Shown: piece by piece, positions 41,185 through 42,141 of the stretch
How positions within the stretch are numbered: position 1 is the stretch's first letter
Layout of the letters: the number at the start of each line of letters is the position of its first letter
Program-made: the position numbers and the translations under genes
Assembly: GCA_902500695.1 (NCBI GenBank)
Contig: CABVRQ010000012.1
Location: 32,276-74,416, forward strand
DNA length: 42,141 nucleotides
Source: an uncultured Nitrospira sp.
GTDB taxonomy: Bacteria > Nitrospirota > Nitrospiria > Nitrospirales > UBA8639
Reading direction: 5' to 3'
Notes under the pieces: generated by a model
The model's input: the letters and a program-made list of their open reading frames with translations, nothing else
Database searches by the model: none
Told to the model about the DNA's origin: nothing

Positions 41185-42141
41185 GTGATGGACGGTTCCC
41201 CAACAGTCCTCGAGGTCGTGAGCCAGCCGAGCGCTCGACCCATTCCTGTGTCCATTGAAGCAGCGGGAAATTTCCTGGCTGAAAAATACGGGAAGGCTGT
41301 CCAAGGAATCTTATTGTATGGCTCCTGCTTGCGGGCGGGAACGGATCAAGACGGATTAGTCGATTGTTATGTCATTGTGGATCAGTATGCTTCGGTCTAC
41401 CAATCCGTTTGGTTGGCCCTCCTCAATCGTTGGCTCCCACCGAATGTGTTCTATGGAGAAGTGAACCTGGAGGGGCGGATCGTCCGTATGAAGTATGCCG
41501 TGCTCTCGTTAGGGGATTTTGAGCGAAGTGTGACTTCAAAGTGGTTTCATTCATACTTTTGGGGGCGCTTTGCGCAGCCGACGGCCGTGATGGCCTGTCC
41601 CAGCTACATGATGAGTCAACGGATTATTTCAGGCTTGGAAAGAGCGGTCCTGACATTTTTGGGGAATGTCGTTCCACAAATGCCGCAACAATTTTCTGCC
41701 AAAGACGCATGGAATATTGGTTTGGCCCTCAGTTATAGCGCCGAGTTACGTGCCGAATCAAAAGGCCGAATCGCCACATTGTGGGACAGCAACCACGCCT
41801 ATTATGAACAGGTCGCCCATGCGACGTTTCTAGCACATTTTCCAAAGATCAAGGTCATTCAGGGGAATGACCTCATACTGTATGAAATGGAATATTCCAG
41901 GTGGGACTACATCAAGAATCGAATCGCCTGGATTGTTCGAAAAGTGCAGGGGAAGGTGTTATCTATTTTGCGGCTGATGAAAGCCGCTTTTACGTTCCAG
42001 GGAGGGGCGGACTACCTCATCTGGAAAATCGAGCGGCATTCCGGGGTGAAAATCGAATTAACTCCAGCGCAACGGCGGCATCCCATTTTGGCTGGCCTCA
42101 CGACATTCTGGCGACTCTATCGCAAAGGGGCCTTCCGGTAG
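41185..42141 (+). CDS. Tam41-like CDP-lipid synthase (phosphatidate cytidylyltransferase family)
   Basis: Soluble protein of 318 residues (GTG 41185; ATG 41188 also possible) that ends exactly at the window edge with TAG. I place it near mitochondrial Tam41, the CDP-diacylglycerol synthase unrelated to CdsA. Marks are ILLYGSCLRAG (the Tam41 YGS loop), VDCYVIVDQY (Tam41: Asp-Phe-Ile-Phe-Ala-Val-Asp), and EGRIVRMKYAVLSLGDFERSV followed by WFHSYFWGRFAQPTAV (pieces: RMKYAVLSLGDF and WGRFAQP), matching the KYGVIS...GRxxKPV block. It is 2 bp after the lipid kinase, so it is translated with it. The natural inference is ceramide 1-phosphate plus CTP to CDP-ceramide. Substrate is unproven. Confidence 0.65.
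   Translation: MMDGSPTVLEVVSQPSARPIPVSIEAAGNFLAEKYGKAVQGILLYGSCLRAGTDQDGLVDCYVIVDQYASVYQSVWLALLNRWLPPNVFYGEVNLEGRIVRMKYAVLSLGDFERSVTSKWFHSYFWGRFAQPTAVMACPSYMMSQRIISGLERAVLTFLGNVVPQMPQQFSAKDAWNIGLALSYSAELRAESKGRIATLWDSNHAYYEQVAHATFLAHFPKIKVIQGNDLILYEMEYSRWDYIKNRIAWIVRKVQGKVLSILRLMKAAFTFQGGADYLIWKIERHSGVKIELTPAQRRHPILAGLTTFWRLYRKGAFR

Noticed and set aside
1..42141. CRISPR arrays, tRNA, rRNA, phage or defence genes
   Set aside because: No regularly spaced repeats, cloverleaf, rRNA stretch or nuclease/defence protein was recognised on either strand.

Overview
The window is from a diderm (Gram-negative) bacterium. It encodes lipid A modification by L-Ara4N, LptF/LptG-type envelope exporters and surface-glycan synthesis. 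No rRNA, tRNA or species marker is present. Moderate GC and gene style would fit a Nitrospira-like (Nitrospirota) organism, but that is a low-confidence guess. Nearly all of the window concerns the cell envelope: lipid A, surface glycan and, most notably, sphingolipids.

Region 1 (1-6632): a tightly overlapping arnB-arnC-arnA(formyltransferase)-arnA(decarboxylase)-arnD operon on the plus strand, facing arnT on the minus strand. It makes and transfers 4-amino-4-deoxy-L-arabinose. ArnA is split into two genes. Region 2 (7019-19029): a patchwork of surface-glycan genes (GT4 and GT2 glycosyltransferases, a kinase-like protein, two Fe(II)/2OG oxygenases, a GpmA-like mutase, two membrane-anchored SGNH hydrolases, a methyltransferase). 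It carries transposition scars: a dead IS5-family transposase that has cut into an SGNH gene, and a MITE-like element of about 160-172 bp.

Region 3 (19198-27342, minus strand): a nonulosonic-acid-type cluster. It holds a NeuB-cupin fusion, a HAD phosphatase, a CMP-sugar synthetase, a Gfo/Idh oxidoreductase, a surface-carbohydrate protein and an 806-residue protein joining a GT8-like domain, a methyltransferase-like segment and an ELM1 domain.

Region 4 (27404-42141): a probable complete sphingolipid locus. The minus-strand operon reads fatty acyl-AMP ligase, CerR-like reductase, acyl carrier protein, serine palmitoyltransferase, the set known from Caulobacter ceramide synthesis. The plus strand carries a di-iron lipid hydroxylase, a GNAT-type bacterial ceramide synthase, a MobA-like nucleotidyltransferase, an LptF/LptG pair, a CDP-alcohol phosphotransferase with a nucleotidyltransferase-like N-terminus, a DAG/ceramide-kinase-like protein and a Tam41-like cytidylyltransferase. 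A LicC-like nucleotidyltransferase lies on the minus strand among them. Read together, this could be a self-contained route: make ceramide, hydroxylate it, phosphorylate it, add a polar head group through CDP intermediates and export it with a dedicated Lpt-type permease. The ceramide operon runs with a 61-bp gap into the nonulosonate cluster, so a glycosylated or sialic-acid-like sphingolipid is a testable possibility.
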